DNA from: Mycolicibacterium sp. P1-5
GTDB lineage: Bacteria; Actinomycetota; Actinomycetes; Mycobacteriales; Mycobacteriaceae
Length of the DNA stretch: 64,000 bases
NCBI RefSeq assembly: GCF_008329565.1
Contig: NZ_NPKT01000023.1
Location: forward strand, 1 to 64,000
Reading direction: 5' to 3'
The position numbers and the translations under genes were made by a program. Below the pieces are notes generated by a model. It saw only the letters and a list, made by a program, of their open reading frames with translations, was not told the origin of the DNA and ran no database searches. Positions 20,442-31,484 of the stretch are shown piece by piece (position 1 is the stretch's first letter; each line of letters opens with the position of its first letter).

Positions 20442-21733
20442 CGTGACCGCACCGGCACCTGTCGGGTCGGGATTGCCGGCTCGCCCTGCGACAGCGCGAG
20501 GCCCTCCCAGGGCAGGCTTCGCAGGCCGCGCACCACGAGCTCGCGTGCCGCCGCGAGGTCGCCCGCGGCGAGTGGCTGGCCATCCCGTACCAGCGGCACC
20601 GTAAGCACTCGCGCGGGTTCGGTCAGCTCGGGCGGGGCGGCCATCGGGTGGATGACTTCCTCGGTGATCGTGCCCGTCGGCCGGGACAGGCGCAGTGCTG
20701 CCTTGCGCCCGCCGTGAGACTCCTTGCGGCTGCTGCGTTTTTGCACCGGCAGACCGTCGACTTCGACGAGTTTGTACACCATGCTGGCGGTCGGTGCGCC
20801 CGAGCCGGTGACCACCGAAGTGCCGACGCCGTAGGTGTTGACCGGGTCGGCGCGCAGCGCGGCGATGGAGAATTCGTCGAGATCGCCCGACACCACGATC
20901 TCGGTGCCGGTGGCACCCAGATCGTCGAGCTGAGCGCGTACCCGTCGGGCCAGCACGCCGAGGTCGCCGGAATCGATGCGCACCGCGCCGAGACCGGTGC
21001 CGGCGACCTCGATCGCGTTGGCCACGCCCGCCGTCACGTCGTAGGTGTCGACCAGCAGCGTCGTCCCGACGCCCAGCGCGTCGACCTGCGCGCGAAACGC
21101 CCCCGGTTCGTCCGGGCCGTCGGCAGTTGTATGCAGCATCGTGAACGCGTGCGCGCTCGTCCCCAGCGCCGGGATGCCGTAGCGGCGGTTGGCTTCGAGG
21201 TTGGACGTCCCGGCGAAGCCGGCGATGTAGGCCGCACGGGCGGCTGCCACGGCCGCCTGCTCGTGGGTGCGCCGCGAACCCATTTCGATCAGTGTTCGGC
21301 CGGCCGCCGCGCTGACCATCCTGGCGGCCGCCGACGCGATCGCGGTGTCGTGATTGAAGATCGACAGTGCCAACGTCTCCAGCAAGACGCATTCGGCGAA
21401 GGTGCCCGTGACCGAGAGTATCGGGGAGCCTGGGAAATACAACTCGCCTTCCGCATAGCCGTCGACGTCACCGGTGAACCGGAAATCCCGCAAAAAATTC
21501 AGCGTCGTGTCGTCGAGAAACGATTGCAGAGGCGCTAGCGTTTCTTCGTCGAAGATGAAGTCGCCCAATGCTTCCAGGAACCGACCCGTGCCGGCGACCA
21601 CTCCGTAGCGGCGGCCGTCGGGCAGGCGGCGGGCGAACGCCTCGAAGGTGGTCCGGCGTTCGGCCGAGCCGTCACGCAACGCGGCGGCGAGCATCGTCAG
21701 CTCGTACTTGTCCGTCAATAGGGCCGCAGTCAC
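20438..21733 (-). CDS. pncB: Nicotinate phosphoribosyltransferase
   Basis: NAD salvage: nicotinate plus PRPP (with ATP) to nicotinate mononucleotide. 431 residues from GTG 21733, beginning with LLTDKYELTML, the family signature. Further on are the PRPP-loop region RIDSGDLG and the C-terminal PVQKRSSRKESHGG. Position matches M. tuberculosis pncB1 (Rv1330c). Coupled to dinG by a GTGA overlap. Divergent from clpS with 66 bp between starts. Confidence 0.95.
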   Translation of the reverse strand: MTAALLTDKYELTMLAAALRDGSAERRTTFEAFARRLPDGRRYGVVAGTGRFLEALGDFIFDEETLAPLQSFLDDTTLNFLRDFRFTGDVDGYAEGELYFPGSPILSVTGTFAECVLLETLALSIFNHDTAIASAAARMVSAAAGRTLIEMGSRRTHEQAAVAAARAAYIAGFAGTSNLEANRRYGIPALGTSAHAFTMLHTTADGPDEPGAFRAQVDALGVGTTLLVDTYDVTAGVANAIEVAGTGLGAVRIDSGDLGVLARRVRAQLDDLGATGTEIVVSGDLDEFSIAALRADPVNTYGVGTSVVTGSGAPTASMVYKLVEVDGLPVQKRSSRKESHGGRKAALRLSRPTGTITEEVIHPMAAPPELTEPARVLTVPLVRDGQPLAAGDLAAARELVVRGLRSLPWEGLALSQGEPAIPTRQVPVRSR

Positions 21734-21799
21734 AGCGCAACCGTATCGGCCACCCGCCGGGCTGGATAGCCGTGGAGGTGGCTCGCTATCCTGGGTCGC

Positions 21800-22105
21800 A
21801 TGGGTTCGCAAGCAGCTCCGACTCGGCCGGACGCCAGCGGACAGCAACGCACTGAATCCGTTGCTGCTGTCGAAAGCCCCTGGGTGACGATCGTCTGGGA
21901 CGACCCGGTCAATCTGATGAATTACGTGACCTACATCTTCCAGAAGCTGTTCGGCTACAGCGAACCGCATGCCACCAAGCTCATGCTGCAGGTTCATGAG
22001 GAAGGCAAAGCGGTCGTTTCCGCCGGGAGCCGGGAATCCATGGAGGTCGACGTGTCCAAACTGCATGCCGCCGGTTTGTGGGCGACCATGCAGCAGGACC
22101 GCTGA
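21800..22105 (+). CDS. clpS: ATP-dependent Clp protease adaptor ClpS
   Basis: 101-residue N-end-rule adaptor that delivers substrates to ClpC1/ClpP. The conserved substrate-pocket region is clear: [15 protein letters not shown] (about 33-47), then [16 protein letters not shown] (about 58-73). The first 25 residues are a flexible tail, as in the family. First gene of a run that includes the DUF2017, peptidase and cysteine-pathway genes. Confidence 0.96.
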   Translation: MGSQAAPTRPDASGQQRTESVAAVESPWVTIVWDDPVNLMNYVTYIFQKLFGYSEPHATKLMLQVHEEGKAVVSAGSRESMEVDVSKLHAAGLWATMQQDR

Positions 22106-22109
22106 CCGC

Positions 22110-22697
22110 GTGCGCAAATGGAAGCGGGTCGACACCGCTGAAGGTCCCCGATTCCGCTCGGCGCTGGCCTCGCACGAAGCCGCGCTGCTGAAAAGTATGG
22201 TCGCCTCGGTGCAGGGCATGCTCGACGATCGGGAGGCCGCGACACCGTCGGATCCGTTGGAGCAGATCACCGGAATTCGGGCCGGCAACCCGGAGGCGCC
22301 CGAAGACTCGACGATGCGGCGACTGTTGCCGGACTTCTTCAAACCGCAGCGTGATCACCCCGCCGGCTCGGCGGCCGCCGAAAGCCTCAACGGTGCGTTA
22401 CGCAGCCTGCACGAGCCGGACATCATCGACGCTAAACGAGCTGCGGCACAACGACTTCTGGACACCCTTCCGGACGGCGGCGGCAGGTTCGAGATCACCG
22501 AGGACGACGCCTATGCGTGGGTTTCCGCGGTCAACGACGTCCGGCTGGCATTGGGTGCGATGCTCGAGATCGGCCCCGACGGCCCCGACCGGCTGCCGGC
22601 CGACGACCCACTGGCCGGCCACCTCGACGTATACCAGTGGCTCACGGTGCTGCAGGAGTATCTGGTGCTCGGGCTGATGGGCAAGCCGATCCGATGA
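22110..22697 (+). CDS. DUF2017 protein
   Basis: 195-residue protein that almost always follows clpS in actinobacteria. It starts with WKRV and has ASHEAALLKSMVASVQGML (about 18-36) and a C-terminal helix-rich segment ending QEYLVLGLMGKPIR. No enzyme motif seen. GTG start at 22110, four bases after the clpS stop. The stop overlaps the next ATG (ATGA). A role with ClpS/Clp proteolysis is suggested only by conserved proximity. Confidence 0.88.
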   Translation: MRKWKRVDTAEGPRFRSALASHEAALLKSMVASVQGMLDDREAATPSDPLEQITGIRAGNPEAPEDSTMRRLLPDFFKPQRDHPAGSAAAESLNGALRSLHEPDIIDAKRAAAQRLLDTLPDGGGRFEITEDDAYAWVSAVNDVRLALGAMLEIGPDGPDRLPADDPLAGHLDVYQWLTVLQEYLVLGLMGKPIR

Positions 22698-23731
22698 ACC
22701 GCGGGTCGATCACCGACGTCGCGGGCATCCTGGTCGGTCACCACCACCGCCTCGACGACGACGCGACCTTGGGCTCGGGCTGGGCGTGCGGCACCACCGT
22801 GATCGTCGCCCCGCCCGGAACCGTCGGCGCCGTCGACGTACGCGGCGGTGCACCCGGCAGCCGCGAGACCGACCTGCTCGATCCCGCCAACAGCGTCCGG
22901 CACGTCGACGCGGTCGTGCTGACCGGCGGCAGCGCCTACGGACTCGCCGCCGCGGACGGCGTGATGACCTGGTTGGAGGAGCACGGCCGCGGCGTGGCGA
23001 TGGAGGGCGGTGTCGTCCCGATAGTTCCAGCCGCGGTGATTTTTGACCTTCCGGTCGGTGGCTGGTCGTGCAGGCCGACTGCCGATTTCGGCTACGCGGC
23101 GGCGAACTCGGCCGGCGCGGAGGTTGTCGTCGGCACGGTGGGAGCGGGTGTCGGCGCCCGTGCCGCGGTGCTCAAAGGTGGCGTCGGGACTGCGTCGACG
23201 ACCCTTGAATCCGGAGTGACCGTCGGCGCGATCGTCGTCGTCAACAGCGCGGGCAACGTGATCGACCCGGCCACCGGGCTGCCGTGGATGAGCCACCTGG
23301 TCGCTGAGTTCGGGCTGGTCGCGCCACCCACCGAGCAGATCGCCGCACTCACCGAGCTCGACACCGAGTCCAGCCCGCTGAACACCACCATCGCGGTGGT
23401 CGCCACCGACGCCGCCTTGTCGCCTGCCGCATGCCGGCGCTTCGCGATCGCCGCGCAGGACGGGCTGGCGCACACCATCCGCCCGGCGCACACCCCGCTG
23501 GACGGCGACACCGTGTTCGCGTTGGCCACCGGCGCCGTCGAGGTGCAACCCGACCCCGACACACCGAAGTCGATGGCGCCGGAGACCAAGCCGCTCGCGG
23601 CGATCGGCGCAGCCGGCGCAGACTGTTTGGCGCGCGCTGTGCTGGCCGCTGTGCTGGCCGCCGAGTCGGCGGCCGGAATACCGTCTTACCGCGACGTGTT
23701 GCCCGGTTCGTTCGGCACTTCTGCCCGCTGA
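22694..23731 (+). CDS. P1-family (DmpA/BapA-type) aminopeptidase
   Basis: 345 residues, N-terminal-nucleophile hydrolase of peptidase family S58/P1, corresponding to Rv1333. It begins GSITDVAGILVGHHHR, typical of the family, with GGSAYGLAAADGVM further in. The self-processing site is probably at LNTTIAVVATDAALS, where Thr takes the place of the DmpA serine (alignment from memory). ATG at 22694 is fixed by overlap with the DUF2017 stop. Physiological peptide substrate unknown. Confidence 0.9.
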   Translation: MNRGSITDVAGILVGHHHRLDDDATLGSGWACGTTVIVAPPGTVGAVDVRGGAPGSRETDLLDPANSVRHVDAVVLTGGSAYGLAAADGVMTWLEEHGRGVAMEGGVVPIVPAAVIFDLPVGGWSCRPTADFGYAAANSAGAEVVVGTVGAGVGARAAVLKGGVGTASTTLESGVTVGAIVVVNSAGNVIDPATGLPWMSHLVAEFGLVAPPTEQIAALTELDTESSPLNTTIAVVATDAALSPAACRRFAIAAQDGLAHTIRPAHTPLDGDTVFALATGAVEVQPDPDTPKSMAPETKPLAAIGAAGADCLARAVLAAVLAAESAAGIPSYRDVLPGSFGTSAR

Positions 23732-23754
23732 GCCAGATAGGAGGAAGCCCCGCC

Positions 23755-24174
23755 GTGCTGGTGATCCGTGCCGACCTCGTCGACGCCATGGTCGCGCACG
23801 CCAGGGCCGACCATCCCGACGAGGCCTGCGGCGTGCTGGCCGGGCCTGAGGGCTCCGGCCGCCCGGAGCGTCACATCGCGATGCTCAACGCCGAGCGGTC
23901 GCCGACGTTCTACCGGTTCGACTCAGGCGAGCAGCTCAAGGTGTGGCGTGCCATGGAGGACGCCGACGAGGCGCCGGTCGTGATCTACCACTCGCATACC
24001 GCCACCGAGGCCTATCCAAGCCGCACCGACATCTCGTATGCATCGGAACCCGACGCGCACTATGTCTTGGTCTCCACTCGTGATCCCAATCAGCATGAGC
24101 TGCGCAGCTACCGGATTCTGGACGGTGTGGTCACCGAGGAACCCGTCACCATCGTCGAGCAATACGAGAAGTAA
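23755..24174 (+). CDS. mec: CysO-cysteine peptidase Mec (JAMM/M67)
   Basis: Zinc peptidase that releases cysteine from the C-terminus of the CysO-Cys conjugate. 139 residues from GTG 23755, preceded by TAGGAGGA at 23738-23745. JAMM residues are complete: Glu23 (EACGVLAG), His79 and His81 (YHSHT), Ser89 and Asp92 (SRTD). It stands with cysO and cysM in one operon. Confidence 0.96.
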   Translation: MLVIRADLVDAMVAHARADHPDEACGVLAGPEGSGRPERHIAMLNAERSPTFYRFDSGEQLKVWRAMEDADEAPVVIYHSHTATEAYPSRTDISYASEPDAHYVLVSTRDPNQHELRSYRILDGVVTEEPVTIVEQYEK

Positions 24175-24184
24175 GGAGCCACCC

Positions 24185-24466
24185 ATGTCCGTCGAGGTCT
24201 CGATCCCGACCATCCTGCGAACCCACACCGGCGGTGAGAAGCGCGTCAACGCAAGTGGCTCGACGCTGCAAGCCGTGATCGCCGATCTGGAGGCCAACTA
24301 CTCCGGCATCTCGGAGCGGTTGGTGGACAAAGCTGATCCGGGCAGGCTGAACCGCTTCGTCAACATCTATGTCAACGACGAGGACGTCCGCTTCTCCGGC
24401 GGTCTGGACACCGAGATCGGCGACGGCGACTCGGTCACGATCCTGCCCGCCGTGGCAGGCGGCTGA
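24185..24466 (+). CDS. cysO: Sulfur carrier protein CysO
   Basis: 93-residue ubiquitin-like (ThiS/MoaD-fold) protein. The C-terminal Gly-Gly (AVAGG) is where a thiocarboxylate forms. CysM then uses the thiocarboxylate to build CysO-Cys on O-phosphoserine. AAGGAG precedes the ATG. Located between mec and cysM, as expected for the oxidative-stress-resistant cysteine pathway. Confidence 0.97.
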   Translation: MSVEVSIPTILRTHTGGEKRVNASGSTLQAVIADLEANYSGISERLVDKADPGRLNRFVNIYVNDEDVRFSGGLDTEIGDGDSVTILPAVAGG

Positions 24467-25441
<975 letters not shown>

Positions 25442-25460
25442 ATGAGGTAATGAGATACAG

Positions 25461-26129
25461 ATGAATCAGCCGTTGGGCTACCCGGCGACCCCGCCGCAGC
25501 CCAAGAAGCCCCCGGCCTGGAAGGTCGGCGGCGCGACCATCCTGTTGTTCGTCGCGCTGCTCTACGTCATCGAGCTCGTCGATCAACTCTCGGGTCATTC
25601 GCTGGACCGCAACGGCATCCGCCCGCTGGAAGCCGACGGCCTGTGGGGCATCGTGTTCTCGCCGCTGCTGCACGCCAACTGGCAGCACCTGGCGGCCAAC
25701 ACTGTGCCTGCGTTGGTGCTCGGCTTCCTCGTGACGCTGACCGGCATGGCACGGTTCGTCTGGGCAACCTTGATCATCTGGATCGTCGGCGGCTTCGGCA
25801 CCTGGCTGATCGGCAACATGGGCTGCGGGCTGGAGACCAACCACATCGGTGCGTCCGGCCTGATCTTCGGCTGGCTCACGTTCCTGTTGATCTTCGGCGT
25901 GTTCACCCGGCACATCTGGCAGATCGTGACCGGCGTCGTCGTGCTGTTCGTCTACGGCGGCGTCCTGTGGGGGGCGCTGCCCGAGCTGAACACCTGCGGC
26001 GGGGTGTCCTGGCAGGGCCACCTCTGCGGGGCGATCGCCGGCGTGCTCGCCGCCTACTGGCTGTCGGCCCCGGAACGCAAAGCGCGGGAACGCAAGAAGG
26101 CCGGCCAGTTTCCGGGCGTGACGTCATGA
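25461..26129 (+). CDS. Rhomboid-family intramembrane serine protease
   Basis: 222-residue, about six-segment membrane protein. Catalytic Ser132 in GASGLIFG and His187 in GHLCGAIAG form the rhomboid dyad, and the HxxxxHxxxN helix (His71, His76, Asn80) is present. Corresponds to Rv1337. Substrate unknown. The ATG of murI overlaps its stop (ATGA), so the two are translated together. Confidence 0.94.
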   Translation: MNQPLGYPATPPQPKKPPAWKVGGATILLFVALLYVIELVDQLSGHSLDRNGIRPLEADGLWGIVFSPLLHANWQHLAANTVPALVLGFLVTLTGMARFVWATLIIWIVGGFGTWLIGNMGCGLETNHIGASGLIFGWLTFLLIFGVFTRHIWQIVTGVVVLFVYGGVLWGALPELNTCGGVSWQGHLCGAIAGVLAAYWLSAPERKARERKKAGQFPGVTS

Positions 26130-26947
26130 CCGACCGCTTCGCGCCGGTCGGCATCTTCGACTCCGGCGTTGGCGGGTTGACGGTTGCCCGCTCGATCATC
26201 GACCAGCTGCCCGACGAGAACATCATCTACGTCGGCGACACCGCCAACGGTCCGTACGGCCCGCTGACCATCCCCGAGGTTCGGGCGCATGCGCTGGCGA
26301 TCGGCGACGACCTGGTCGAGCGCGGGGTCAAGGCGCTCGTCATCGCCTGCAACACCGCCTCGTCGGCCTGCTTGCGTGATGCGCGCGAACGCTACGACGT
26401 ACCCGTCGTCGAGGTCATCCTGCCCGCGGTCCGGCGCGCGGTGGCCACCACCCGGACCGGACGCATCGGGGTGATCGGGACCCAGGCGACCATTGCGTCG
26501 GGGGCTTACCAGGACTCGTTCGCGGCGGCCCGTGACGTCGACGTCATCGCGGTGGCGTGCCCCCGGTTCGTCGACTTCGTCGAGCGCGGTGTCACCAGCG
26601 GCCGGCAGGTGCTGAACCTGGCCGAGGGCTATCTGGAACCGCTGCAGCGTGAACAGGTCGACACCTTGGTGCTGGGCTGCACGCACTACCCGTTGCTGTC
26701 GGGGCTGATTCAGCTGGCGATGGGGGATTCCGTCACCCTGGTGTCCAGTGCCGAGGAGACTGCCAAGGACTTGCTGAAGGTTTTGACCGAGGGTGATCTG
26801 CTGCGGCCGCACGAGGCTCCGGCGGCGACCCGGCTCTTCGAGGCGACCGGTGATCCCGAGGCGTTCACCGCGCTGGCGGCACGCTTCCTGGGCCCGGCGC
26901 TCACCGGTGTCCGCCCTGTCCAGCGTCACGCCTCGACGACGCCGTGA
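26126..26947 (+). CDS. murI: Glutamate racemase
   Basis: Makes D-glutamate for peptidoglycan. 273 residues. The two catalytic cysteines are Cys75 (ACNTASSAC) and Cys185 (GCTHYPLL), and the N-terminal [12 protein letters not shown] is the family signature. ATG at 26126 is set by its overlap with the rhomboid stop. Confidence 0.97.
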   Translation: MTDRFAPVGIFDSGVGGLTVARSIIDQLPDENIIYVGDTANGPYGPLTIPEVRAHALAIGDDLVERGVKALVIACNTASSACLRDARERYDVPVVEVILPAVRRAVATTRTGRIGVIGTQATIASGAYQDSFAAARDVDVIAVACPRFVDFVERGVTSGRQVLNLAEGYLEPLQREQVDTLVLGCTHYPLLSGLIQLAMGDSVTLVSSAEETAKDLLKVLTEGDLLRPHEAPAATRLFEATGDPEAFTALAARFLGPALTGVRPVQRHASTTP

Positions 26948-27004
26948 TTCTGTCTGACAAACCCGTCATGTTTTCCTCTTGCGGCAACCGGGCATGGCAA
27001 GCTA

Positions 27005-27778
27005 GTGACTGTGCGAATCACCGTCCTCGGTTGCTCCGGCAGTGTTGTCGGGCCTGATTCGCCGGCGTCCGGATACTTGCTGACGGCACCGGACACGCCT
27101 CCGCTCGTCCTCGATTTCGGTGGTGGAGTGCTCGGCGCGCTGCAGCGCTACGCCGATCCCAACGAAGTCCACGTCCTGCTGTCGCATCTGCATGCCGACC
27201 ACTGTCTGGATCTGCCCGGCCTGTTCGTGTGGCGCCGCTACCACCCGAGCCCGGCGCGAGGCCGCGGCATCATGTACGGCCCGAGTGATACCTGGACCCG
27301 GTTGGCGGCGGCCTCGTCGCCGATCGGTGGTGAGCTCGACGACTTCTCCGACATCTTTGACATTCGCCACTGGGAGGACAACCAGCCGGTGCAGTTCGGC
27401 GCACTGAGCGTGCTGCCGCGGAAGGTGACCCATCCGACGGAGTCGTTCGGGATGCGGATCACCGACCCGTCGGGCGCCACCCTGGTTTACAGCGGTGATA
27501 CCGGGGTGTGCGAGTCGCTCGTCGAGTTGGCAAGCGGCGCAGACGTTTTCCTCTGTGAGGCGTCGTGGACCCACGCGCCGGACCGGCCGCCGCACCTGCA
27601 CCTGTCGGGTGCCGAGGCCGGCCAGATGGCCAAGCGCGCCGGTGTCGGCGAGTTGCTGCTCACCCATATCCCGCCGTGGACTTCGCGCGAGGACGTGATC
27701 ACCGAGGCCAAGGCGGAGTTCGACGGACCGGTGCACGCCGTCGTGTGCGGGGAGACCATCGACGTCCGTCGGCACTGA
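27005..27778 (+). CDS. Metallo-beta-lactamase-fold hydrolase, Rv1339-type cyclic-nucleotide phosphodiesterase
   Basis: 257 residues. The dinuclear zinc motif HLHADH (His61, His63, Asp65, His66) is complete, with later ligands in VTHP, YSGDTG and LLTHIPPW. Rv1339 has been reported as an atypical class II cAMP phosphodiesterase, so this may balance the cyclase encoded at 3082-4686; that is inference. GTG at 27005; a second GTG two codons later is possible. Precedes rph by 19 bp. Confidence 0.9.
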   Translation: MTVRITVLGCSGSVVGPDSPASGYLLTAPDTPPLVLDFGGGVLGALQRYADPNEVHVLLSHLHADHCLDLPGLFVWRRYHPSPARGRGIMYGPSDTWTRLAAASSPIGGELDDFSDIFDIRHWEDNQPVQFGALSVLPRKVTHPTESFGMRITDPSGATLVYSGDTGVCESLVELASGADVFLCEASWTHAPDRPPHLHLSGAEAGQMAKRAGVGELLLTHIPPWTSREDVITEAKAEFDGPVHAVVCGETIDVRRH

Positions 27779-27797
27779 CCCCGATAGGGTTTCCTAC

Positions 27798-28577
27798 GTG
27801 TCCCGACGACAAGACGGCAGGCTTGACGACGAGCTGCGCCCAGTCACCATCACCCGCGGCTTCACCTCCCATCCGGCCGGCTCGGTGCTGGTCGCCTTCG
27901 GCGAGACCCGGGTCATGTGCACGGCCAGCGTCACCGAAGGCGTGCCGCGCTGGCGCAAGGGTTCGGGGCAGGGCTGGCTGACCGCGGAGTACGCGATGCT
28001 GCCCGGTGCCACCCACACCCGATCTGATCGCGAATCGGTGAAGGGTCGCGTGGGCGGGCGCACGCAGGAGATCAGCCGGTTGGTCGGGCGCTCGTTGCGG
28101 GCCTGCATCGACCTGGCCGCGCTCGGCGAGAACACCATCGCCATCGACTGCGACGTGCTGCAGGCCGATGGCGGAACGCGCACCGCGGCGATCACCGGCG
28201 CCTACGTGGCGCTCTCGGATGCGGTCACCTATCTCGCGGCCGGCGGCAAACTGTCCGACCCGCGCCCGCTGTCCTGTGCCATCGCCGCGGTCAGCGTGGG
28301 CGTGGTCGACGGCCGGGTTCGAGTGGACCTGCCGTACGAGGAGGACTCGCGCGCCGAGGTTGACATGAACATCGTCGCGACCGACACCGGAACTCTCGTC
28401 GAGGTCCAGGGGACTGGCGAAGGCGCGACGTTCCCGCGCTCGACGCTGGACAAGATGCTCGACGCCGCACTCGGGGCGTGCGAGACCTTGTTCGCCGTCC
28501 AGCGCGAGGCGCTCGAACTTCCGTACCCCGGGGTGTTGCCGGAAGGTTCGCCGTCGAAGAAGGCGTTCGGCGGTTGA
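27798..28577 (+). CDS. rph: Ribonuclease PH
   Basis: Phosphate-dependent 3'-5' exoribonuclease that trims tRNA 3' ends. 259 residues, GTG start. Signatures include [42 protein letters not shown] and the phosphate-site RSLRACIDL. Forms hexamers in known homologues. Followed by rdgB after a 49-bp gap holding a short GC-rich repeat. Confidence 0.97.
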   Translation: MSRRQDGRLDDELRPVTITRGFTSHPAGSVLVAFGETRVMCTASVTEGVPRWRKGSGQGWLTAEYAMLPGATHTRSDRESVKGRVGGRTQEISRLVGRSLRACIDLAALGENTIAIDCDVLQADGGTRTAAITGAYVALSDAVTYLAAGGKLSDPRPLSCAIAAVSVGVVDGRVRVDLPYEEDSRAEVDMNIVATDTGTLVEVQGTGEGATFPRSTLDKMLDAALGACETLFAVQREALELPYPGVLPEGSPSKKAFGG

Positions 28578-28626
28578 CGATGGCGCCAATCCTCCTCGTC
28601 GCTCCGCTCCGCATCGTCGTCGGCGA

Positions 28627-29235
28627 GTGACGCAACTCCTGGTCGCCAGCCGCAACGCCAAGAAGCTGGCGGAACTGCGACGCGTCCTCGACGCCGCGGG
28701 GCTGGCCGGGTTGACCCTGGTGTCGCTCGACGACGTGCCGCCCTTCGACGAGGCGCCCGAAACCGGCGCCACCTTCGAGGAGAACGCGCTCGCCAAGGCG
28801 CGAGACGGCCACGCCGCCACCGGATTACCGACGGTCGCCGACGATTCCGGTATTGAAGTCGCCGCCCTCAACGGGATGCCGGGTGTGCTCTCGGCGCGGT
28901 GGGCCGGTGTGCACGGCGAGGATGGCGCCAACAATGCGCTGCTGCTGGCTCAGCTGCGCGAGGTACCCGATGAGCGGCGCGCGGCGGCGTTCGTGTCGGC
29001 CTGCGCACTGGTGTGGGGTCCCGGTGTGGCGGACAGTGCGGTGGTGCGCGGCGCGTGGCCGGGAGCAATCGCCCGGGAGCCGCGCGGCGCGGGCGGCTTC
29101 GGCTATGACCCGCTGTTCATTCCCGAGGGCGAGGGGCGCAGCGCCGCGGAGCTCAGCCCCGAGGAGAAGGACGCGGCGTCGCATCGCGGTCGCGCGCTGG
29201 CGCTGCTGATCCCGGCGCTTCGCGCGCTGGCCTGA
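28627..29235 (+). CDS. rdgB: Non-canonical purine NTP pyrophosphatase (RdgB/HAM1)
   Basis: Removes ITP, dITP and XTP from the nucleotide pool. 202 residues from GTG 28627. Conserved SRNAKKLAEL, ETGATFEENALAKA, VADDSGIEVAALNGMPGVLSARW and GGFGYDPLF are all present. The rph-rdgB pairing is widespread in bacteria. Confidence 0.97.
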   Translation: MTQLLVASRNAKKLAELRRVLDAAGLAGLTLVSLDDVPPFDEAPETGATFEENALAKARDGHAATGLPTVADDSGIEVAALNGMPGVLSARWAGVHGEDGANNALLLAQLREVPDERRAAAFVSACALVWGPGVADSAVVRGAWPGAIAREPRGAGGFGYDPLFIPEGEGRSAAELSPEEKDAASHRGRALALLIPALRALA

Positions 29236-29285
29236 GCACAAGCCAGAATTTTTTCTAGCGCATCTAACTGTGTCATGATGCCCAA

Positions 29286-30743
29286 ATGGGTCGTCACTCG
29301 GTCCGGGTGGGGCACCCCGGGGTTCTGATTGCGGTTTTGGCGGCCGCCGGAATCAGTGTGTCGCTGATGCAGACTCTGATGATCCCGCTCATCCCCGAGC
29401 TTCCGATGCTGCTGCACACCAGCCCGGACAACGCGTCGTGGGCGATCACGGTGACACTGCTGACCGCAGCGGTGACCACGCCGGTCTTCGGCCGCCTCGG
29501 CGACATGTACGGGCCCAAGCCGATGCTGATGGTCTGCGCGGCGACGCTGACGGTCGGGTCGTTGCTCGCGGCGATGGCCAGCTCGCTGTTGCCGTTCATC
29601 GTCGGGCGCGGGCTGCAGGGCTTCGGCATCCCGATCATTCCGCTCTCGATCAGTGTGCTGCGGGCCTCGATACCGGCCGACCGGGTCGGCTCGGCGATGG
29701 GATTGATCAGCTCCTCACTGGGCGTCGGTGGAGCGCTGGGTCTGCCGCTGTCGGCGGTGATCGCCCAGAAGACCGACTGGCACGCCTTGTTCTGGGGCGC
29801 AAGCGTTCTCGGCGTCATCGCGATGCTGATGTTCTATTTCCTGGTGCCCAACATTCCGGCCACCTCGGCCGACCGGTTCGATCCGTTGGGGCTCGTCCTG
29901 CTGACCACCGGGTTGGTGACTCTGCTCCTGCCGATCTCGAAGGGGTCGACGTGGGGGTGGACGAGCTCGACGACGCTGTCGCTATTCGTCGTTTCCCTCG
30001 TCGTGTTCGCCGTCTTTGCCCGGTGGCAGTTTCGGACGACCTCGCCCATGGTCGATCTGCGGACGACGCTTCGCCGGCCGGTCTTGACCACCAACATCGC
30101 GGCGATCTTGGTGTGCTTCTCGATGTTCGCGCTCTCACTGGTCGCCCCGCAGGTGCTCGAGCTACCCAAGGAAACCGGGTACGGCTTGGGGCAGTCGATG
30201 TTGCAGGCGGGGTTATGGATGGCACCCGGCGGGCTGGCGATGATGGTCGCGTCCCCGATCGCGGCGCGGATGGCCGGCCGCCGCGGCGCGAAGTTCACCT
30301 TGGTATGCGGTTCGGCGATCATCGCGGCCGCGTACCTGGGTGCGGTGTGGCTCCTCGGCAGCCCGACGGCGGTGATGGTGGTCAACATCGCCATCAGCCT
30401 CGGGGTGGGTTTCGCGTACTCGTCCTTACCGGCGCTCATCAACGCTGCAGTGCCTGTGTCCGAGACGGCCGCGGCCAACGGAATCAACGCTCTCGCCAGG
30501 TCGCTGGGGACGTCGATATCCAGCGCGGTGATCGGTGTCGTGCTGGCGACGATGACCATCAACTACGCCGGGCACGCGATGCCATCGCTGCAGGGGCTGC
30601 GGATCGCATTGCTCGTCTCCGCCGGTATCGCGGCACTGGCCGCGGTCATCGCGATGACACTGCCGGCTGCCGTCGATGCCGCCGTCGAGGATTGGTCCCC
30701 GGAAGAGCTCGAGCTCTCGGGCGACCCGCTGATCAAAGGTTGA
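29286..30743 (+). CDS. MFS drug-efflux-type transporter (DHA2, 14-segment)
   Basis: 485-residue membrane protein with about 14 hydrophobic segments. The MFS loop motif GRLGDMYGPKPML (about 75-88) and the antiporter-type motif C region (about 135-155, GLISSSLGVGGALGLPLSAV) are present. Probably a proton-driven drug or metabolite exporter. I do not recall a gene here in M. tuberculosis, so it may be a local insertion. The last 11 bases overlap the end of the converging DUF3817 gene. Confidence 0.87.
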   Translation: MGRHSVRVGHPGVLIAVLAAAGISVSLMQTLMIPLIPELPMLLHTSPDNASWAITVTLLTAAVTTPVFGRLGDMYGPKPMLMVCAATLTVGSLLAAMASSLLPFIVGRGLQGFGIPIIPLSISVLRASIPADRVGSAMGLISSSLGVGGALGLPLSAVIAQKTDWHALFWGASVLGVIAMLMFYFLVPNIPATSADRFDPLGLVLLTTGLVTLLLPISKGSTWGWTSSTTLSLFVVSLVVFAVFARWQFRTTSPMVDLRTTLRRPVLTTNIAAILVCFSMFALSLVAPQVLELPKETGYGLGQSMLQAGLWMAPGGLAMMVASPIAARMAGRRGAKFTLVCGSAIIAAAYLGAVWLLGSPTAVMVVNIAISLGVGFAYSSLPALINAAVPVSETAAANGINALARSLGTSISSAVIGVVLATMTINYAGHAMPSLQGLRIALLVSAGIAALAAVIAMTLPAAVDAAVEDWSPEELELSGDPLIKG

Positions 30744-31092
30744 AGCGGGTCTTCAGGTCTCGGGTCTGCACCTGCTCGACAATGATGCCCAGCAGTGGGA
30801 TGGTGCCGGCCAGCAGCACACCGATGGTCTTGGCGATCGGCCAGCGCACCTTCACCGCGAGGTTGGCGGTGAAGAGCAGATAGATGAAGTAGACCCAGCC
30901 GTGCACAACGCCGATCCAGGTGGGCGGATTGTCGACCTTCACCACGTATCGCAGCACGATCTCGTAGCAGAGCGCGATAAGCCACACACCGGTGGTCCAC
31001 GCCAGGATCCGGTATCCCAGAAGGGCATTGCGGAGCTTGTCGATCGGAACCCCCGCGGGGGTGTGGGTTTCGGGCGACTCGGGTGCGGTCAT
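30733..31092 (-). CDS. DUF3817 membrane protein, Rv1342c-type
   Basis: 119 residues, three membrane segments, DUF3817 core with VHGWVYFIYLLF and KVRWPIAKTIGVLLAGTIPLLG. Function unknown. Its ATG overlaps the stop of the upstream lprD-like gene (ATGA). A shorter paralogous-looking gene sits at 7576-7950. Confidence 0.86.
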   Translation of the reverse strand: MTAPESPETHTPAGVPIDKLRNALLGYRILAWTTGVWLIALCYEIVLRYVVKVDNPPTWIGVVHGWVYFIYLLFTANLAVKVRWPIAKTIGVLLAGTIPLLGIIVEQVQTRDLKTRFNL

Positions 31093-31484
31093 GCGGTGGT
31101 CCTGTTCTGATCTTCGTGGGCCTTATCGGCCGCGGCCAGCTCGGCGAGGTAGGCGTTGTAGTCGCGCATTGCGGGGTCGACCTGATCGGACGCGCTTCGG
31201 GCCGTGGGCCTTGCGGGTAGCAGTCCGTCGGGGATCTCGGTGACCGAGTCGGCGTCCGGAGCAGGTTCGGACACGCCTTCTTCTTCGTAGCGGATGAACT
31301 TGCGGTAGGCGTAGACGCAGAACCCGGCGAACATCGGCCATTGCAGGGCGTAGCCCAGGTTCTGGAAGGTGCCTGACGTCGAGGAGAATCTGCTCCACTG
31401 CCACCAGCCCAGCGCCAGGCAGCCGCACGCGGCGATGATCACCAAGAGGATCAGCGCGAAGCGACGACCGCGGGTCGTGGACAC
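31089..31484 (-). CDS. LprD-like membrane protein
   Basis: 131 residues, GTG start. Two hydrophobic segments (about 8-28 and 42-62) and an acidic C-terminal half (DQVDPAMRDYNAYLAELAAADKAHED). Corresponds by position to Rv1343c (lprD). The Cys residues in IIAACGCLALGW do not make a convincing lipobox, so I would call it a membrane protein rather than a lipoprotein. Function unknown. Confidence 0.8.
   Translation of the reverse strand: MSTTRGRRFALILLVIIAACGCLALGWWQWSRFSSTSGTFQNLGYALQWPMFAGFCVYAYRKFIRYEEEGVSEPAPDADSVTEIPDGLLPARPTARSASDQVDPAMRDYNAYLAELAAADKAHEDQNRTTA

Noticed and set aside
20442-21392. N-terminal extension of dinG over about 317 codons
   Set aside because: It lies across pncB in antisense register; dinG proper begins at GTG 20441, overlapping the pncB stop as expected.
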